A program made the translations under genes and the position numbers. Below are positions 61,193-64,000 of a stretch of DNA of 64,000 nt, one piece after another. The DNA lies in contig CP137675.1 in the NCBI GenBank assembly GCA_037976565.1, positions 29,525,820 to 29,589,819 of the forward strand, read 5' to 3'. Source of the DNA: Mesocentrotus franciscanus (taxonomy: Eukaryota; Echinodermata; Echinoidea; Camarodonta; Strongylocentrotidae). The notes beneath the pieces were generated by a model, which searched no databases, was not told where the DNA came from, and worked only from the letters and a program-made list of their open reading frames with translations. The stretch's first letter is position 1. Each line of letters begins with the position of its first letter.

Positions 61193-62075
61193 TCACAATG
61201 TATGGAACATCCAGAGCTTCAAACTGACTTTCACTGTGCCTATTTGTGAAGGAATTGGACTACAAACAAAATCCTGTAACTGTGGATAGCCTTTCAAGGT
61301 TTCATTCTTACCGGAAGTTGCTTTAGCACATACACTAGTTACTTCAAATTCGGTGTGTATGGGGCATCCCCTTGTTTTTGCTAACCTCATGCAATGCTTG
61401 TACACACCTTGCCAACTTGGAGTACTAAGTACGACACTGTGTCCGTTATCAATCAAGAAACCTCGACTGCTTCTGGAATGTGAATCAAATATAAAGAAAC
61501 CATCTTGACCAGATAATACAATCAAAGTACTTCCAGCAAATGTCACAAAACATGCATCAGAATCAGTACAGAGTTCTTTTTCGCACGCTTGCTTCAATGT
61601 CATCGAAAGAGACTGGGCCAATATCAATTCATCTCCATCTAACAATCCAGTGACTGGTTCACGACATACTATGTTAAACAATTCATCGTACGCATCCAAA
61701 TATTCAAATAGATCAGATATCAATAAGTATTCGTGGTCGAGTGAAGTGGATCGTCGTATGTAAGATATAATTCATCACCGTTGTTCAAAATCCTGTCTAG
61801 ATCTGTACTTTTCCAATCATTGGCATTTTTACCTTGCTATACAACAGTGCAGATAGTGAATTGGCAACACACTGCTTTCCACTTGAGTAACCAAATCTTG
61901 TATCACCTTGATTGAATGTCCCTTGGGCAACAAGCGTTATTTGTGTATGGTTTTGAAATGTTTCAGGAGTCTTATTCACTACTTCATCAATTTCTTCTTC
62001 TAACTGCCATTTGGATCTACACTTCTTGAACACATGCTTCATTTTAACACCAGCCTGATTTGATGGACATGGCAA
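61193..62075 (-). pseudogene. Second cysteine-protease-like domain (tegument-USP/C76-like)
   Basis: The minus strand reads QGTFNQGDTRFGYSSGKQC and VANSLSALLY at about 61850-61910, then, after a frame change near 61800, a stretch with FVTFAGSTLIVLSG and FDSHSRSSRG (61460-61489). A Cys in a Q-C-x-x-NS context with a later D-x-H motif resembles the deubiquitinase fold found in large tegument proteins (peptidase C76) and in some transposon proteins. This assignment is by motif only. It is separate from the OTU domain upstream. Confidence 0.6.
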
Positions 62076-62530
62076 GGTTCTCTTTGACGTTTATCTTCTT
62101 TAGTTGTTCTTGTCTGTTCCAATGAATTGAAATTGACAAAATCTACAGATTCAACAACATTAAAATGAACATTTCCTGTGTATAGTATATAAATTCCCTT
62201 ATCAGATGTTACAATATTTATTCTTCCAGGTTTCTTTGCAGAGTACAATTGCCAACATGGTACTTGGTCATTGTATGAATAAATATCAGTATCGATTAAA
62301 TTTGCTAAAGCACTAATTTCAGTATCTGTAGCCCACGTTCCGTCTTCCATTATTCCACGTTTCAGAACATATTCTCTGACTGTTCTATACTCTTGCCTCA
62401 ATGTATTACTAAACATGTCCTTGGTTTGCAATAAATGTTTCACAGTGGCATTTCTTAGAATTGCATAATTACGCTCAGTTCCAGAAATTACATAGGAAAT
62501 TGCCGAAAGAAACAATTGCCATCACCAGTA
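62039..62530 (-). pseudogene. OTU-type deubiquitinase domain of the Helentron
   Basis: OTU cysteine proteases remove ubiquitin. DGNCFF (62512-62523 codes DGNC) holds the catalytic Cys, followed after a frame change by AISYVISGTERNYAILRNAT. Then come REYVLKRGIMEDGTWATDTE (W-x-x-D/T-E position), ALANLIDTDIYSYN and a C-terminal HFNVVESVDF, where HFN supplies the catalytic His. The spacing fits a complete domain of about 150 residues apart from the shift near 62510. Confidence 0.85.
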
Positions 62531-62612
62531 ATTTGTTTACTATGTAAAGGAACTCCAATAAAGCTATTTTTATCTAACCTTGAATCACAGCTTTTGCCTA
62601 TATATCTGATAT

Positions 62613-64000
62613 TCAGTTTTGAACAAATGTTCTGTTTGTCATTATTCTGGAGGGTACAAATTTGAAATCTTTATCCGGTCTATCACGTAATCCAAGATCT
62701 GCTACAAATTCAACTTCTGTTTCTGTTTCATCAGTACATGTGTACATATTAGCATCTATTGCCTTTTCAATGTCTTCATCTTTGATATATGAATCTGAAG
62801 AAGATTCTAAAGGATTTATTGAATGAGCATCATCAATAAATGACATATCAGTATCATTGTCTGTACCATGTTTTAGTGTATCAAAGCTTCTATTCTTTAA
62901 GTCATTATCAAACACTGCATCTTCTTCTACACCATCTGAAACATATGAAAAATCATTTTCATCATATCATCATTTTCCAATACTGATTCACAGACAATGT
63001 CTACTGGTTCATTTCTGGGCATATCTTTTGGTCTATCACAAACATTCAAAGGCATATTGCGTTCTGGTGAAACACTTCTATCGAATAAATCATATCCAGG
63101 ACTTGCGTCTGTATCACTATCAGATTCTATACAATTTCTTGCACACGAACGTTTCACTGGTATATGAACATCACTGCCACTATCATCATCTATTTCAATT
63201 TCCCTATTTTCATCAAAATTTGATTTCAACAGATTATTCTTTGAATCGGCCTGCACAACTCCATCTGAACCTTTGTTGTCTTTCATATTGCAAATATGCT
63301 GGTCTGAGTGTTTATCATTTTTACATGTATTTGTATCAAGTCCTTGGTCACCTGCATTCATTGATATCTTTGTATCCTGCTTCTCATTCTTTACTGCTAA
63401 TTCTATTCCTTCATCTTTGTCAAATCTAATCTCCGATTTATCACAAGAGTGATTTCCATCAGTGCCTTTTTCCCTTTGGAAGACTGACCTTTCTTGTTCC
63501 TTGCTCGACCTTTCTTGTTCTTTGCTTCTTTTTTCTTGCCACCAGCATGAACTCTGTACATTCGCAAATCCTTGATCTGTTCAAAAAGATTACGAGTGCA
63601 TGCATGAATATCAACACATGAATCTGTTCTTGATCGAGTACTTGGCAAATAACTTGCTACGTCAGCCCAGGATCGTGTCTGCATCGTTTCAATTTGCACA
63701 CAGGTCTCACTGTACAATTTCATTGAATATGGGGACTGCACACTGGATGCATATATAGCCAAAAGAGTTTCTGTATAAGATTGCAAACTGACATCTTCTT
63801 TTTTTACATTCTTGTTTTCCTTACATACATTTTTCTTTCGGTTTCCATTTTTTCTTACGACTTTCATAGAATGTCTTCATTGCTTTGCCGATGTAAGTCA
63901 CACCTGGTTCCAAGACTACACCATTCACTGATTTTCTTTTGATTTTCCCGTCTGTTCGATGATCATCTTTTGATTTGGAATACAATTTTCTCTCTTTTAT
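62613..64000 (-). pseudogene. Helentron N-terminal region (partial)
   Basis: Minus-strand frames 63403-63867, 62927-63361 and 62613-62915 are joined by frameshifts. The first has SCVDIHACTRNLFEQIKDLR and a lysine-rich patch (about 63475-63530) like a nuclear localisation signal. The others are acidic and serine-rich (ESDSDTDASPGYD). The start lies beyond 64000. Disorder and charge are all that can be read; no catalytic domain is seen. Confidence 0.7.

Larger units (their letters stand above)
54796..64000 (-). mobile_element. Decayed Helentron (Helitron-like rolling-circle transposon), runs off right edge
   Basis: On the minus strand, in order: acidic/basic N-terminal region, OTU domain, second cysteine-protease-like domain, lysine-rich coiled coil, cysteine-rich DUF6570-like domain, Helitron-like N-terminal domain with HUH Rep and two tyrosines, Pif1-type helicase, and AP-endonuclease (EEP) domain ending at the stop 54796-54798. 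Rep plus helicase defines Helitrons; a C-terminal EEP and an OTU domain define the Helentron/Helitron2 branch. Frame breaks occur every few hundred bases, so it is not active. The hairpin end was not located. Confidence 0.9.

Noticed and set aside
62857..63429. 190-codon plus-strand open frame rich in H, Y, S and L
   Set aside because: It is the shadow of the acidic minus-strand Helentron region, has no family similarity, and its composition mirrors the antisense strand.

Overview
The window is intron-rich, repeat-rich eukaryotic DNA with a 500-base assembly gap (52932-53431). It looks like a marine invertebrate deuterostome, most likely an echinoderm. The reasons are tRNA-derived SINE families of the kind common in sea-urchin-like genomes, CR1/L2-type LINE tails, PIF/Harbinger elements, a Helentron, and a histone-type 3' end signal with a purine element typical of sea urchins. 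The species cannot be fixed from the sequence alone.

The real host genes are two alpha-2-macroglobulin (A2M)/thioester-protein family genes, both on the minus strand and arranged head to tail. Gene B starts at 28804 with a signal peptide. Fourteen exons with consistent splice phases run leftward to 4673 and encode 738 codons, covering MG1 to the MG6/bait region; the rest must lie beyond the left edge. Gene A is represented by its last seven exons (51386 to the stop at 44954): late thioester domain, MG and receptor-binding domain, and a short acidic, proline-rich tail. Its thioester exon is not visible. One gene A exon (50664-50880) carries an apparent one-base frameshift. Both products would be secreted protease-trapping or opsonin-like proteins of innate immunity.

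Layout: 1-4460, AT-rich DNA and a complex 1.88-kb tandem repeat. 4673-28838, gene B, including a 13.3-kb intron (10952-24274) full of minisatellites, inverted repeats and MITEs. 28839-44953, intergenic DNA holding an exon-like unit (36322) followed by a decaying 85-bp array, a minus-strand LINE inserted in that array, a tRNA-derived SINE split by a short terminal-inverted-repeat element, and a deleted Harbinger transposon (40620-42220). 44954-51386, gene A. 51387-54795, LINE tails, a SINE nested in an inverted-repeat element, and the gap. 54796-64000, a decayed minus-strand Helentron (Helitron-like rolling-circle transposon) running off the right edge. It carries an OTU domain, a second cysteine-protease-like domain, a cysteine-rich domain, a HUH Rep, a Pif1-type helicase and an AP-endonuclease domain.

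Most notable: a pair of identical histone-mRNA-type stem-loops with a sea-urchin-like downstream element, in sense orientation inside a gene B intron; the two-protease Helentron; the exon-derived 85-bp array; and palindromic motif clusters near both ends of gene B's largest intron.
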